From: Anastrepha obliqua | Lineage: Eukaryota > Arthropoda > Insecta > Diptera > Tephritidae | Assembly: GCF_027943255.1 (NCBI RefSeq) | Contig: NC_072893.1 | Coordinates: forward strand, 94,867,784-94,931,783 | Length of the DNA: 64,000 nt | Direction: 5' to 3' | In this document: in pieces, positions 32,046-45,664 of the stretch | Layout of the letters: each line of letters opens with the position of its first letter | How positions within the stretch are numbered: position 1 is the first letter of the stretch | Made by a program: the position numbers and the translations under genes | Notes under the pieces: generated by a model | The model's database searches: none | What the model saw: only the letters and a program-made list of their open reading frames with translations | What the model was told of the DNA's origin: nothing

Positions 32046-33680
32046 ATGACTGATATCTGTTAATTGTGTGGTAAAATGTAACAAAAAAATATAACATTTT
32101 TTTTTTTTTTGATATTTTATACTACTTCTGAGTCACTATAAAATGAATATTCTGGTATGCGAATTGTGCAAGAATAATACTTTAACACTGGAAGTCAATA
32201 ACTGCCAACTGCAACTCAGCTCATTTTAACTTTTACCTGTATTCTCTTTAGCATCATCAAATAAAACGTTTCAAAACAACCAAAAAAACTCAACTTTCAA
32301 CAAAAAATGCTGCTCATTATAAAAATTCATAAAAATCACATTAAAAAATCACAGCCAAAGCCAAAGTCCACGGACAAAAGAAAGCGCTTAAGAAATCATA
32401 AATGTGTGAAGAGATGATCACTGCCGCGTGCGATGCACAAACAAAGCGACTTACGTACGAGTACATATTTATATACATACATCCATGCGTACATATACAT
32501 AAGTAGAATGCACCAATGCATAGCAACTCATGCAGCAAATGTCCTTCTTCAGTCATCTTAACTCAAGCAGCGCAGCAAAAAAGGCAACAAGCGCTAACTT
32601 TTTACTTAAAACCAAAAAAACAAAAACCAAAAAAACACTCAAGCCCACACCTTTTGCGTTGAATTTTTTCCTTTTTTATTCTTCGTCATTTTTTCTGCAC
32701 TAAAGCTTTATTGCACGCGCTTGCATGCCGATGCGCAAATGTGTGCGTTAGGAGTTTGCAGCTTTTTTGCATATTTTTATCCCTGTTCTCTTTAGCGTTT
32801 GCATTTATATTTCATTTTCTTTTGTACGAGGAAGTTTTCTTTGTTTATTTTTAAATTCTGGTTTTTTGCCTCTGCTAACTATTACAGCTGTACATCATTT
32901 TGTATGCATTAAACTGGTTTAGCATTATCCTTCCTGAACGCTCACCTAAGCTGCCTTCACTCTCGGCCAGTCAGCAAACCCCACAACCCTGCCCACCGAT
33001 TTTCACTGCATTTCACATCGTGGTGTCTGTTGCTTAATTTTTTTCTAGATACTTTTATTTTTTGTTGTAATTTCCTGTGCGGCATGTTGCATGCTAAACA
33101 ATGCAGGAAAATGCTTTGAAAAAATTCCTTGTTTTGAATTATTATTACTGTTTTTGCTTTAAGACACTATCGTATTGCGTTTTTTTTACTTTTCACGCTG
33201 ACGAGATTAAAAGTTGGAGCTCGTTTGCTATGTGCTGTGATACTCTATGCGCATTTAAATTACTGATTTATTTCTCTTACTCTTATTTGCGCAGCGATAG
33301 AATTCTTCCTCTCACAAATTCAAACAATATTTATGCAGAATTTGATTAATTATTTCAAATTGGATTTTCGGTGCATACTCGTATCACCATTTCAGTCGTG
33401 AAATATTTTAATTTGGTGAATTAGTTAATTTGATCTATTTGCGGTCATTATCAATGTCATGCAACTATCAACACTTAATCTCATACTTGTGTATACATGT
33501 ATGTTCGAGAACTAATTAAATTTACTTTTAACCGCCTTGATATGCTTTGTGAATATAGCACATACATACATACACGGTGAGTACAGAAGATGGTACCTTC
33601 CGAAAACCGCTACTTTATTTTTCGCGGTTTTGACAACCAATGACGGCAACACTGCAAATAAGCAAACCTTGGTTATCTTT
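32046..33680. other. Noncoding, host-like unique DNA
   Basis: Contains CATACATAC-type repeats (32465-32500, 33560-33575) and an inverted pair AAAACCGC/GCGGTTTT near 33604-33632. No supported gene. Confidence 0.5.
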
Positions 33681-35575
33681 TTACTGAATAGTCAGTGAAT
33701 GGCTTGGTGACCCAAGTAGCTGGAACCATTGTTGTAATACTCGGTGGGGTACATACGTACATATAAAAAGGGTATCCATGTGCTTTGCCCATAGAAAGTG
33801 GCCCGTCATCAGTCCAACCAGCCTCTTACAGTCTCCTCTACTTAGTGACAGGAGGAACTGCGACAGTCGGTTGGACATGGCAGGTAACATCAGTTTTGTT
33901 CGTCTGCAGCCTCTCTCAACCTGCCAAGCTCGCTTGTGGGTTATAGAGTAACCCGTTTGCTAACCGTGGCTTTGATGGCTGCATAAGGGAGTGCCAGCAC
34001 GGGCTCCGGGTCAGAGATCTCGTTTCCCGCGATACCCACATGTCACGGGATCCATGTTAGCATCAAGCTATTATGTCACCGACATAGTTCAACCTAGATT
34101 TACAGGACTCGACTACCCTTGAAGTGGTTGGGGGGCTGTCTAAGGCTATGAGCGCAGCTTGGGTGTCGCTGCAGACACATCCATCTGTTTTCCACAACAA
34201 AGTTCATCGCTTCTTGAACAGCATACACCTCCGCTTAAAACACAGATGCATGCATTCCAAGAGCAAAGTGCAGTTCTGTCTCGCTAGATTCCACGTAGAC
34301 CCCAGATCCGGAGCCGTGCTTAGTCCTGGAGCCATCCGTGAAAATGCGAAAACTTTGTTTGCCGTGCTCATTTTCTGAGTTTGACCACAGTTGAGCCTCT
34401 GGCAGCACCACACTGTATCTCAAGCACGACTCTGGATGGCATGGAGTAAAGGGGCATGGCAAGGATCGTTGGATCAAAGTCCATGCCTACTCTGTTGTCC
34501 ACTGCCGTACAGGGGTCGTACCAATTCCTTTTGTGTTTCAGTCTACAGATGGCCTTCAAGGCTTCTCCATGGATGAAAACATCAAGTGGTGGTAGACTAA
34601 TCAGAGCATCTAATGCCGGGCCTGAGGTACTCGGAAAAGTTCCGGTGCAACAGTTGGACACAGTGAGTTGTAGTCTCGATAAGATCCTCCTGACTACCAC
34701 AAGAGAGAGTCTACTCATCGAGACCACTGATGCATAGGCGATAATAGGTCTTCTCATAGCAGTGTAGATCCATAGGACCTTGCTAGGAGAAAGAACCCAC
34801 GTTTTCCCAAAGACACCTTTGCATTGCCAGAAAGCATTCAGTGCTTTGGATGTCATTGTTTGAATGTGTGACTTCCAAAGAAGTTTACTATCGAGGATTA
34901 CTCCAAGATATGGATTGTGACTCCTTTTAGCTTAGGCAGAACGAGTCCATCAAGCTTCCTTCTTCTAGTAAAGAGGACAATACCAGTTTTGGGGGGGGTT
35001 TGCCGATAGCCCATTCGCACAGCACCAAATGTCAATCATATCCAGAGTTTTCTGCACTTTTCTACGGATGTTCATTAGCGAAGGGTTCATTATCAGACAG
35101 ACAACGTCATCCACAAATGCTTGTGGGTAGACTGCATCATCATTTAAAGTGGTGAGTAGAGGATCGATCACCATGCACCAGAGCAATGGAGACAGCACAC
35201 CACCTTGGAGGCAGCCTCTATTAGCCCCGGACGACACCAGCAGATCCTCCTCCGCCCGTACCGTGTCGATTCTTTGGGCTAGCATTGAACGAATATAATT
35301 CACCAGCACCCGATCAACACCATGTCTACAGGCAGAGCTGCACATACTGTCGAAAGTGGCATTATCAAAAGCCCCCTCTATATCCAAAAAGATGCCCATA
35401 GCGTAGTCCCTCCTGTCGATGGCCCGCTCTATCGTAGCAACAAGGTTTTGCAGTGCCGACTCGCAGGATTTTCCGCATGCTGAAATGGAGAAAGAGGGTG
35501 AACCTTCAGCGAGCCTAGCCATTCGAGACTTTTCAGCATGAAAGAGGTCAAGGCAGTAAACTCATTCGGCCTGTA
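33681..35575 (-). mobile_element. RNase H-bearing LINE (R1/I/LOA type), 5'-truncated
   Basis: Minus strand, in order: RT from 35522 (GKSCESALQNLVATIERAID, GIFLDIEGAFDNATFDSM, CLQGGVLSPLLWCMVIDPLL, AFVDDVVCLI with FVDD in place of FADD), thumb region (KALNAFWQCKGVFGKTWVLS, LWIYTAMRRPIIAYASVV), RNase H (IFTDGSRTKHGSGSGVYVES near 34330; LTWIP-CGYRGK near 34050), and a tail domain LSLSRGDCKRLVGLMTGHFL ending near 33681. At least four frameshifts separate these. The RNase H and TGH tail place it in the R1/I/LOA group; clade not resolved. No endonuclease remains, as expected for a 5'-truncated copy. Confidence 0.9.
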
Positions 35576-36540
35576 TAAAGTAAATTTAATCAAGTAATAT
35601 CAGCAAATTTTAGTTACTTTAATATGAGGTTTAAAGCCAACCAAGGAGCTGACTTCATTGTAGCGAAACTGGTGTCTCAAAACATCTCTTGAGAAACAAC
35701 ATACGGAATACAAGTGATAAGAGAACTTATTATACTTCAGTGATTGATAAACAGCCTTTCTTTTCAGCTTTTCTAATTCAAAGTCTGACTCAACGGTTTA
35801 CGATTAAAAGACACATTCATTAGAACTTTGATGGTATAACTTCACGGATAAGAAAGAGATTTGAATTATTATTGGATGTTAGTTTTGGATGGTATTAATT
35901 AGGAACAGGCATCGCAGGTACACACATTGACACAAACTGGAGAGCATATGACCTTATAATATCTGCAAATCTTTCCGAAAGGGCGCCCGGTAGCTAGTTG
36001 CTTTGGAAGTGAATAGCTAATTGAAACAAGGAAATATACACATTTCCCGTAAATGTTTTGGTAAATGGTAATGCTGCTGCAGTGACAATCGTTGTCCTAA
36101 AAGAAAACTGTCTTAATGTTGAGCTTCGAGGTTGGTCGACAGAAGGATTCGACAGCGTCAGGCTCAGTTGCAGTCAGAGGTACTGCAGGAATAGGCATTG
36201 ACAATATACATAGATACCTCGGATAGAGTTTAATGGACTGAGTGTCATTCGCCAGAGTTGCCGAATGACTCAAATTAAAGTAAAAGGAAGATAGAATGCC
36301 AAGGTGGCTCATATCGTCTTAGTATAGTAGGTTAACTACAACACTTCGAATCTACCTACATACCTACCTACCTACATATGATACTTCATGTATGGATACT
36401 GTCTCTCACATAAAAAAGTATACCTATAATTTCCTTCTCACAACTAAACCTTTTCTTCTCTGTACTTAGTCCTGCCATAAGTTCTGTTACAAGTTAAGTT
36501 ATGACATGAAATTATAATACTTTTTTCAATGAAGTCAGTT
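35576..36540. other. Noncoding with a CTAC repeat
   Basis: No supported gene. 'ctacctacatacctacctac' lies at about 36352-36374. A 71-codon frame (36097-36312) has no motif. Confidence 0.5.
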
Positions 36541-36559
36541 TTATTTAATCATGTAAATA

Positions 36560-37565
36560 TTAAAAAACAGATTAAAATTTTCATTGAAAATGGCCGTCAT
36601 TTGCTTTTAAACAAGCCATCACACGATGAAGATATTCAGCTATTACAGCACGCACGGTCCCCATAGGTAATTACATCGCTCCTCGAACCAAAGATTGTTT
36701 GAGCCGCTCCAAATTTCTGTTAGGCCTTCGGCAGGCCATGTTCTCCATTTCTGACCACAGCCTGTAGTCCAATGGATTCAGATCTGATCTTCCAGCCGAC
36801 CAATCTTTTGCGGCTATGAAACCAGGAATATTGTTTTTTTTACCACTGCAGGGTCGTTTTGCCCTTATGGGCTGAAGTGGAATCTTGCTGAAACATCCAA
36901 CGCTCTCCATTGAAGAGAGTACTTTTCAGCTGATTCACCACGTCTTCTAAGACATTCTCTTGGTATACTTTTGCCCCGGTCTTAACCCCATTTTTACTGA
37001 AATGAAGAGATTTCACGTCTTTGCAAGACAACATTTTTTGGGTCTTTAAAAGTTTTAGCATAGATTTTTTCGTTTTACTTATTAAAAACTTTTTCAACAG
37101 TGAAATTTTTCTCATCTGTGAAAATAATATTTTCATGGCTGTTGGCCGCGTGCCACCAAAGTAGCTGATTGCATCTGTCAAGTCTAATTTTCTTCAAGCG
37201 CGTTGTCAAAAGATGACCAGTTGAGCCACGCAAGGTTTGTATATGAAGATCATCTCCAATTAGTCTTAACATGGACCTGGTCGATACATTCATTTCCCCG
37301 ACATGATTTTCTCCTTTCTAAGAGGATTTTTGCGAGTTTTTTCTTGCACGGCTTTTAAGGCTGCACTGGTTCGAACCACACGAGGATGACCACTTCGTTT
37401 TCTGTCTGTCACTTCAGGCATTTGGGAAAAACGATTGATTGTGCGGTAAAGAAACATTCTCGAAATATTAAGTTTTTTCAGAAATTCGTAAATCTCGCTT
37501 GCACTTTTACCACACTTAATAAAGCAATCACTGCAATGCGATATTCCGTAATCCCCACTCCATTA
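36560..37565 (-). pseudogene. maT (DD37D) transposase, near full length
   Basis: Minus strand: GITEYRIAVIALL (N-terminus, near 37555), GEMNVSTRSMLRLIGDDLHI and HLLTTRLKKIRLDRCNQLL, NIIFTDEKNFTVEKVFNK (first aspartate), KNGVKTGAKVYQENVLEDVV, MFQQDSTSAHKGKTTLQW (second aspartate), AAKDWSAGRSDLNPLDYRLW (third) and VIACLKANDGHF (C-terminus, near 36600). Spacing between second and third aspartates fits DD37D, the maT group of the Tc1/mariner superfamily. A stretch around the usual VMVWWGVSW is deleted, and frameshifts occur near 36840 and 37080. Terminal repeats were not identified. Confidence 0.9.
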
Positions 37566-37569
37566 TTAA

Positions 37570-38640
37570 CAAGCGAAATTTTCCCGAAACTAACCCGAAA
37601 AATAACGGAACTTTTTTCGGCCAATTTGTTCTCGCCGTATGCATTGTACAATTTGTCACAGAATTTATGGCAAGACTAAGTATATACATACCAAATGCAA
37701 ACTACCAAAGTGGAATTGTAGCATCCTGTCGCTCCTGTAGCTCATTCCACGTACTTTTCACTGTTTACACTTCCTTCCACTATTCGCCATCTCTTCCCCA
37801 TGAAAGCGAGAAGAGTCCAACTGCCATTTTTTCACTTTATCCACGTAGCTGCATATTTACGCAACGCAAGCACTTAAATTAATTTTATTAAATAATATGA
37901 AAAATATTTCATTTGCCCAGAATCTTTTTCTGTATTGCGCAATTTCTATCCCCCAACTTCTGGAACTGGTTGATGGTATTCCATTCTGGCGATGATTTAT
38001 TTCATTACTTACTGTCCCCTAAAAACTTTTGCCAGTTCTCCGTACATAATATTTCAGGTAACACGATGTGCAAGGTATGCACATTTAAATGTGTGTATAT
38101 ATTACGTACAATTACACTAATGAAATATGCATCGAAAGATAAAACGTCACATGTTCTGCGAAATTCGAGTAGGCGAATGAAATGTAGACTTTTAAGAAGA
38201 TGAGTGGGATGACTAACTTTTACTGCTATGAATAGATTAAACTACATTTTTGTATTTGATATAAGTGGCTCTTTACTTTTTTAATCTGTCAAAAAACCAA
38301 ACTTTATTAATATAAGTTCAACTTGTTTATGCCCATACAATGTAGACACAAAGTAGTCGGATTTTAAATGCTCCAAACGCCCCCTGATTTTCCACCTCCT
38401 TCAACAAAGATCCAAAACTTTGTATTCACAGCTCATTGCACATCGCTGCACAGCTCAGTTCTTTATACATGTGTATGTATGACGTGCCTCCCCTGCTTCC
38501 GCGTTTTATTTCTCGTATCATTATCATAAATTATTTAATTGATTTTTTCTGTCAAAGTTATTCATTTGACTTCCACATTATTGTTTGACTTCTAAATTTC
38601 ACTCAACATCCCACGTCCGCCTTCGCCTGCTGTACTTTTT
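37570..38640. other. Noncoding, nothing recognised
   Basis: Frames 37667-37882 and 37913-38203 show no motif. Confidence 0.5.
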
Positions 38641-38645
38641 TACTT

Positions 38646-40745
38646 GCTCATCTTCTTCCTCTTAATTGACGCGATAACCGCTTACGCGATTTTGGCCGAG
38701 TTTGACAAACCGCGCATGTCGTTTCTTTCTCGTGCTAACCGACGCCAATCGGACACACCAAGTGAAGCCAAGTCCTTCTCCACCTGATCTTTCCAAAGCA
38801 GAGGAGGCCTTCCTCTTCCTCTGCTACCACCAGAAGGTACTTTCAGAGCCGGAGCGGTATGACTCAACCAGTGTCGCCGCTGGATCTTTATTCGCCGCGG
38901 TTTGTATATGTCGTCGAAAAGCTCATACAGCTCATCGTTCCATCACCCGCGATATTTGTCGTTGCCATCGTGCAAAGATCCAAAAATCTTGCGCAGAATC
39001 TTTCTTTCAAACACTTCAAGCGTCGCTTCATCGGATGTTGTCATCGTCCACGCTTCTGCGGCATATGTTAGGAGGGGCATGATGAGAGTCTTGTAGAGTG
39101 TTAGTTTTGTTCGTCGAGAGAGGACTTTACTACTCAATTGCCTACTTAGCCCAAAGTAGCACTTGTTGGTAAGAGAGATTCTACTTTAGATTTCAGGGTG
39201 ACATTGTTATCGGTGTTAATGCTGGTTCCTAAATAAACGAAGTCTTTTACAACCTCGAAATCATAACTGTCAATAGTGACGTGGACTGTTTGTTTCATGG
39301 CAGGAAGTACTTCGTTTTGTCTTCGTTCACCACCAGACCCATTCGCTTTGCCTCTTTATCCAGTTTGGAGAAGGCAGAACAAACAGCGCGGTTGTTAAGG
39401 CCGATGTTGGCATACGCCAACTATTGTACACTCTTATAAAATATTGTGCCTGAGCGGCTCGCACGATCTTTTCCAACATCAGCTTAAAGAAGTCACACGA
39501 CAGCGAGTGACCCTGTCTTAAACCTCATTTGGTATAAAACGGACGGAGCTACTGGTGTTTAGCAACGTCATCTTGCATAGCCGTATTAGTTTTGCGGGGA
39601 TACCAAATTCAGACATCACCGGATATAAGCAACTCCTTTTCGTACTGTCGAAGCTTTGAAGTTGACAAAAATATGGTATGTGTCGATTTTCCTTTCATGG
39701 GTATTTTCCAAGATTTGGCGTATTGTGAATATTTGGTCGATGGTAAATTTTCCAGGCCTAAAGCCACACTGATAAGGTCCAATCAGTTGGTTGCCGGTGG
39801 GCTTCAGCCTTTCACACAGTATGCTCGCTAGAACCTTATAGGCGATATTTAGAAGACTAATCCCGCGGTAATTGGCACAAATTGCAGGATCGCCCTTTTT
39901 ATGGATTGGACAGAGCACACTTAAATTCCAATCGGCAGGCATCCTTTTTTCCAGCTCCTCGCCGCCATGTTTGAATAGCTCAGCCGGCAGTCCGTCGACG
40001 CCCGCGGCTTTATTGTTCTTTAGCCGCGTTATTGCTATTCTCACCTCATCATGGTCGGGTAGCGGAACAACAGTTCCGTCGTAGGCGATTGGCGTATCGG
40101 TATCTCCATGTTCTATGTGACATGCGCAGCTGTCACTATTTAACAGGTTCGACAAGTGTTCCCTCCATAATTTAAGTATGCTCTGAATGTCAGTCACCAG
40201 GTCGCCGACTTTGTTTTACAAGAAAACGCCCCGATCTTAAAACCTTCTGTAAGCCGCCGAACTTTCTGGTAGAATTTTCGGGCGTTGTTCCTATTGGCCA
40301 GCATCTCAAGCTCCTCGCACTCACGTATTTCGGCCTATCGTTTTTACTGACTGACAATACGTATCTCTTTTTTTCTTAGCTCTCGGTAGCGATCCCATAT
40401 GGTTCGCGTTGTGGCTCTATATGGAGTATCTTTTCTTCCTGCGGCTCATGACAATCCTCGTCGTACCTACTGTTTTTTCGGGCTCGCCAGAAACCGATTT
40501 CTTCTTCAGCGGCGGTACGTAGAGAACGAAAAATACTGCTGAGTTTTCCGACTGTGGGACCAAAAATTCCCTCCTTGCCCACCCTAGCGTTGAAATCGCC
40601 AAGCACGATTTTTATGCGCTTATAGGAACATTCCAGGCGCTCATAGAAGGAATCTTTGGTCACATCATGCTTCTCTTCCGTCGAGGCGTGTCCGCAAATA
40701 AGCGAGATGTTAAAAAAACGTTCGCCCACCGGACGTTTTAAGTGG
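38646..40745 (-). mobile_element. LINE with endonuclease and RT, decayed
   Basis: Minus strand from 40729: endonuclease FFNISLICGHASTEEKHDVT and RIKIVLGDFNARVGKEGIFG; then RT from 40197: ITRLKNNKAAGVDGLPAELF, CPIHKKGDPAICANYRGISL, GPYQCGFRPGKFTIDQIFTI; the YADD region (about 39400-39150) is out of frame; then SRRTKLTLYKTLIMPLLTYA, AWTMTTSDEATLEVFERKIL and GRGRPPLLWKDQVEKDLASL. The 3' end carries an AAG-type tail (38646-38660). Same family as 10783-11221 and 46318-46670. The wording recalls RTE-like elements, but the clade is not settled. The ORFs on the plus strand here (38702-39096, 39872-40084) are shadows. Confidence 0.9.
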
Positions 40746-40857
40746 CGGGCCCCTAACCCAGCGCACAGAAAAAATGCTGCCTTTCTAATATTTTATATCC
40801 GAAAATTTGCAGGTGCTCGCATAAGCAAACTTCAGCACAGTGGTTACCAGCAAAATA

Positions 40858-41087
40858 TATATGGAGGGGCCTACAGCCTTATGCCGACTCCGAACGTCAG
40901 ATGGTTTATTATGAGGAGGTTTTTCATGTCAGAAACACACTCGAAGTTTTGCCATTGCCTGCCGAGGGATAACCACTATTAGAAAAAACTTGTTCTTCAT
41001 TATGGTGCTTCATTTCGGGATTCGAACTTACGTTCTCTCTGAATTCCGAATGGTAGTCACGCACCAACCCATTCGCCTGCGACAGCC
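40858..41087 (-). repeat. SINE family A, copy 7
   Basis: Reverse-strand copy with 'gccgactccgaacgtcag', 'atgaggaggtttttcatg', 'gccattgcctgccgagg', B-box complement 'gattcgaact' (about 41019-41028) and head complement 'caacccattcgcctgcg'. The 3' tail is missing. Confidence 0.85.
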
Positions 41088-43190
41088 ATCAGCAGCGAAA
41101 TAAATTTCCCAAATTGTGGTTTCATGATAAGCCCTTCTATGTTTGCCTTGAATATCGACCTACTGTATCGCGCACATAAAAATCATTAAACGCCAAGGAG
41201 CAAATATCATCCAGCTATACGTTTACTAAAACAGCTTTCGAATTGCCCTTAGCAAACACAAATTCAAACCAGAACATTCAGGACCGTTCGGCTACGATTT
41301 TGTGTACGTTTGTTTGTGTTAACTAATATAAACTGGCATAACCTTCTCCACATCTATTATTGTATTGAACTGCACTTTATCGCATTGGTTCTGCTTCTTC
41401 CGCCCCCGTTCCCTTTACCATTCAATTATGCGAATATCAAATGTGGTTGTTGTTCTTCAGCATAGCTCGTAATTTCGCGCAGAATACCTTTTTCCAGCGC
41501 CATTGAAAGCAATCATTTCAGATGGGAATCCACTGAGTTGCATATTACAAGTAGCAGTATCTAGCAAGTGTGTGTTACTCACACATGCCATATGCCACAT
41601 GCCACATGCCACATGCGACATGCCACGAATACATACATGCCACGTATCCATCGCTAACGTGATAACGTTTTACGCATTTTCTCATACTCACAGCCATGCA
41701 GCGGCAAACGAAGAAAATAAGAATGGGTGAAAAGTAGAAAATGAAAGAAAATTGTTATTTCTACCATTGGCTATGCCAATTTTTCTTTGCTATTGTTGTT
41801 GTTTCAGCAGTTGCTTCTGCTGCTCAGCCTACTGCTGAATGCGTTTTAAATTATTTGATTACCGTTTTTCTCCCCAAGCGTCAGGCATTGAGCTGATTGC
41901 TATAGAATATTCCTTGCTAAGAATTTCACACAACCACACAGCTCGTGGGAATATTTCACCTATTTTATCGCCCTGCAGCTTGGCAACTTTGTCTGTCATG
42001 ATGATTTCCCATACCCAGAATTTCTGTGAAGCTGTTTTCAGGAATTCGCACTTGGCATTCGTTAACACTGCGAATTGGAGTCTACCCTGTTTCCCATTAT
42101 GTTTTCTACTGCAACAGTTGTCTGCAACAAGCAGTAGGTATCAGGCGATGCTGCCAGTTCCGTTTGAATGGCTATTTTGGCGTGGTACGTGCAGAAATGG
42201 CAATTAGTCACAGCTGGGAGAAGAGTGCGCTGAGGTCGCCTGTCTGCGAAATTAAGCCTCCTCGAATGAATTTAAGTATTCTACTAGGAGTTGCATTCAC
42301 GTGTGAAAGGGTGGAAAAGAAAGAAATTTGTTGACTTGTTGGCTCTGACTTGTGTTTGAGTTGCTCTGATCTAAAGAATTTGCTGGTATTTTCATTGTCT
42401 TCACGACATCATAAATTGGTAAGTTTATTAGTGCAATTCCTTTACGCTAATTAATTCCAAGGGATACCAAAGGCATGTGGACTCTAACTGTGGAATTGGT
42501 TGGCTTTAACTTTTGCGTTGCTTTGTTATCCTAAGCGTCTGTTGGAAGTAGCAATGACTGTGTTGCTTCATTTTCATCGATTTAAAGGTACAATTGTTTG
42601 GTCTTTCTGTACAAGTAGGTATATATACTATAGCATAGCGCGAGAGTACTCCTCATACAACTCCGGAAAATTGATGTGTATGCGATACTTGAGCTCAACT
42701 ATAGTAAATCACTACGTCAGGACCAAAAAGTTGCAGATACTACCCAAGATTTGAGAAATTATTATTATTATTTATATAAGGGTATGGATATTTTATCAGA
42801 TGATAAAACAATGTGAACGGGACATAATAAAGATTTTTAATTCCAATTAGAATTACAAAAAACTAGGCACAAATACTTTTGCAATTTGTATAAGTCAATA
42901 TTCTAAAAAACTTTTAAAAAAATATTAAATTTGCATCAACTAATTTCTACACATAATATTGAATAAAATTTAAGGACACGATTTTTGAAATTCTACATAT
43001 GGTCGATGCTATGTATGCCATTGGATATGCTACAATCTTACGGCAAATTTAAAGTACAATTTCCAACTTCATTAACCAAGCGCTGATCCTCATATCATAT
43101 TGGTGTCGTGCTGAAGCATTATGTAAAATTCTAGGAAGACAATCACTTTTCCTTTCGCCCACAAATTAATATTGGGCCTTGGTGCAAGGG
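41088..43190. other. Noncoding, with a 7-bp minisatellite
   Basis: No supported gene. Frames up to 122 codons (41839-42207) have no motif or codon bias. The minisatellite is listed separately. Confidence 0.5.
41583..41624. repeat. 7-bp tandem repeat, six units
   Basis: Six head-to-tail units of ACATGCC, with one ATATGCC and one ACATGCG variant. Confidence 0.9.
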
Positions 43191-43194
43191 GCTG

Positions 43195-44115
43195 CTATAA
43201 GCTTTTCCAACGAAGAAAAATATCTATATTATCTTGATAAACGCCTAAGTTGGAAACGGTAATAGAAAATCATTAGAGCCATGTGGGCTTGTCGAATGGC
43301 AGAACATGGAGTGTAGACTCCAAAATTAATCATTGGATGCATACCATGATGATTAGATCGATGATGATCTATGCCTCGTTTGTGAGCCAATTTCAATCTG
43401 TGCGGGAATAAATCATTTCAAGGGCAACAAGGGAGCACACATAGCTATATACTCACACATTCTGTGGAAGCGTAACTAGTATGCGAATGCCTTAGGAAGC
43501 TTAACCAACTTAGTATAACAAATAAAACTGTACTTTTCTATGTTCCTGGTCATTCTGGAATAAAAACTAATGAAATTTCTGATGAACTCGCTAGGGCGGA
43601 GTTGGCAGCAGATTTTCACGTTCCCGAGCCATACTGCGGTATCAAATGGACAGAAGCTAAATGCAGCGTAAATAGTTAGAAAAATACTCAAATAATTACG
43701 CATTGGGAAGTCACTCACGAACTTCGTCTTTTGGCGTATAAGACCTTTTACCTACAATAGCAAATTGCATTAGATACGTAAAAGAGACACCAGGAAATTA
43801 GCAGGTTTTCTAACAGGTCACTATTACTTAAATTACCATCTCTCGAAAATTTACATTAAGATTGGCACAGAGTGTAGACTCCGTCTGGAGGATGATGAAA
43901 TCACAGAGCACATCTTGTGCAACTATTACTGTCTTGGCAGTGATAAGACCACATATCTTTCAAAGAGATCAAATGGATCCGAATAACCTCAGGAATACTC
44001 CTATTGCAGATATTCCGAAATTTGTCCGCAAGGCGGAAAATTTACTGAAAGAATTTGGCTTTCAACTAATTCTCAGTCTGAGGCAGGGAATATCTAGTTT
44101 AAATAGAACCTGATG
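43195..44115 (+). pseudogene. LINE RT thumb, RNase H and tail fragments
   Basis: Plus strand: FSNEEKYLYYLDKRLSWKR (RT thumb, normally YLGVILDKRLSW), IIRAMWACR with HWMHTMMIRSMMIYASFV spread over frames, FYVPGHSGIKTNEISDELAR (RNase H end motif, near 43550), TGHYYLNYHL (tail domain, near 43820) and ECRLRLEDDEITEHILCNYY (tail with the His/Cys motif, near 43880). The first RNase H motifs are deleted. Same general type as the LINE at 33.7-35.6 kb but clearly a different family. Confidence 0.75.
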
Positions 44116-44256
44116 TCATACATTTAATGGTAGATGTGCCGGTCAGCAGGTTTAGCATTAACTACTTCTTAAGTCTGTAATATGACACAAAAGATCTTTT
44201 AGGTCGAAGTGTCGGTCATTGGGCACACTGCAGATTCTAAACTATTTATTTTTGCT

Positions 44257-44375
44257 TTTGCCTAGGGTCTATATAGATGCGAAGCCTGGACGTTAAAAAC
44301 TGCAAGCATACAACGGCTAGAAGCCTTTAAAATCTGGTGCTATGGAAAAATTATGAGTAATAGTAAAAATATTAA
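44257..44375 (+). pseudogene. LINE C-terminal scrap (second type)
   Basis: Reads GLYRCEAWTLKTASIQRLEA and FKIWCYGKIM, matching the YGCEAWTL-RLEAFEMWCYRR block that follows the RT in RTE-like or related LINEs. Only about 35 codons are recognisable. It lies next to, but is not part of, the RNase H LINE upstream. Confidence 0.6.
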
Positions 44376-45660
44376 AAAAAAATATTATAAACGCATTTCT
44401 TTAATAAGAAAAATTAATTAAGATATATTAGGATTCGAGATTAAATCAAACTAATTTAAGGCACGGTGCCACAATAGGGGCATTTTGCAAAGAGCATAGA
44501 TTACATGGTTTGGCCATCTGAAGAAAAATTGTAAGAGTAACTTCGGCTGCCACGTCAAAGGGGTTTCGGGAGCTAAATTGTGCTCGGATATTTTACGTGC
44601 TTATACGCTACCCAATCAGTTGTGCATGCGACAACGAAATAGGATGAGCAATGGCTGTGTTGATTTTTGCTTAGATCTGAGATCCGATGATTTTACGCGA
44701 GTTCCCTTAGCGATTTTCAAAGTAGAATAGGATGAATTAGAAAATGTTGAGGCAATGAAAGAGTCTCAACTTGTAAACCGCCACATTTCTCACTTTTCTA
44801 GTCTTTCCTTAGGTTATTATGGAATTGAAATATTTGCGGTTACATTTGACATCAACACCATTTAAATAAAAGTACATAAATATAAAAAAATTTACTTGTT
44901 GTCATACCTGGGTCATAGTTGATTTGACCGTTGATTTCTCATATAAATTTCTCTCACCAGCTATTTTACTGAATTCAATCTGACTGAAATACAAGTATAA
45001 TTTTATCTTCAAAGCTAATAAAGCCCATCGTTAACCTGAAATTGTATCAATAATTTTCTTCCAATAAATTGTCTTTCAAAGCTGCATTTACAGATGAATG
45101 TGGAAAATGGAACCATCGACTTGGAAAACTAGCAATTTTGTGGTGTTTTTGGTTTTTGTTGTCAGCAAGTACACTTCAATACCGAATTCTTTCCTTATCA
45201 ATAAAAATGGTAAAAACATTTTGCTGGCAACATTTCATGCAACAATTGTAACTACAAGCGCACGACCAAAGAATACGGCAAAGTATAAAGTAGAAAATTT
45301 ATATTTGTGCAACCAATTTCAAATCAATAAAATTTCCATAGATTCTTTTTTATGACATTTTACAAGTGCACTCAAATGGCTCATAGGTATACATACACAC
45401 ACCCGCACATTCTTTGATGTGTTCACGCTCATGCCAATAAAAGTGCAACATATGCAGCATCTCCTATTGATTGGATAGCCCAATAGTGTACAACTGGCGA
45501 CAATGTCAGTGCCATATGTATGTATGGACATGTGTGAGAGTTGTCACATGCAAATAAAGGTTTATGGGATTATAAATATGTAAGTTTAATACAATACAGA
45601 AAGGAAAGTTTCCTGGCCACTCGCACTATACGATATTTTAATCGATCGTTCAACTGGAGT
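44376..45660. other. Noncoding, nothing recognised
   Basis: AT-rich unique DNA; frames at 45069-45251, 45098-45355 and 45319-45531 show no motif. Confidence 0.5.
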
Positions 45661-45664
45661 TTAT

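Noticed and set aside
34124..34737. Plus-strand frames of 61-93 codons
   Set aside because: Antisense shadows of the RNase H LINE on the minus strand.
38702..39096. Three plus-strand frames, longest 126 codons
   Set aside because: Antisense shadows of the LINE C-terminal region on the minus strand.
41839..42334. Two overlapping frames of 122 and 102 codons
   Set aside because: They overlap in different frames with no motif or codon bias; likely chance.
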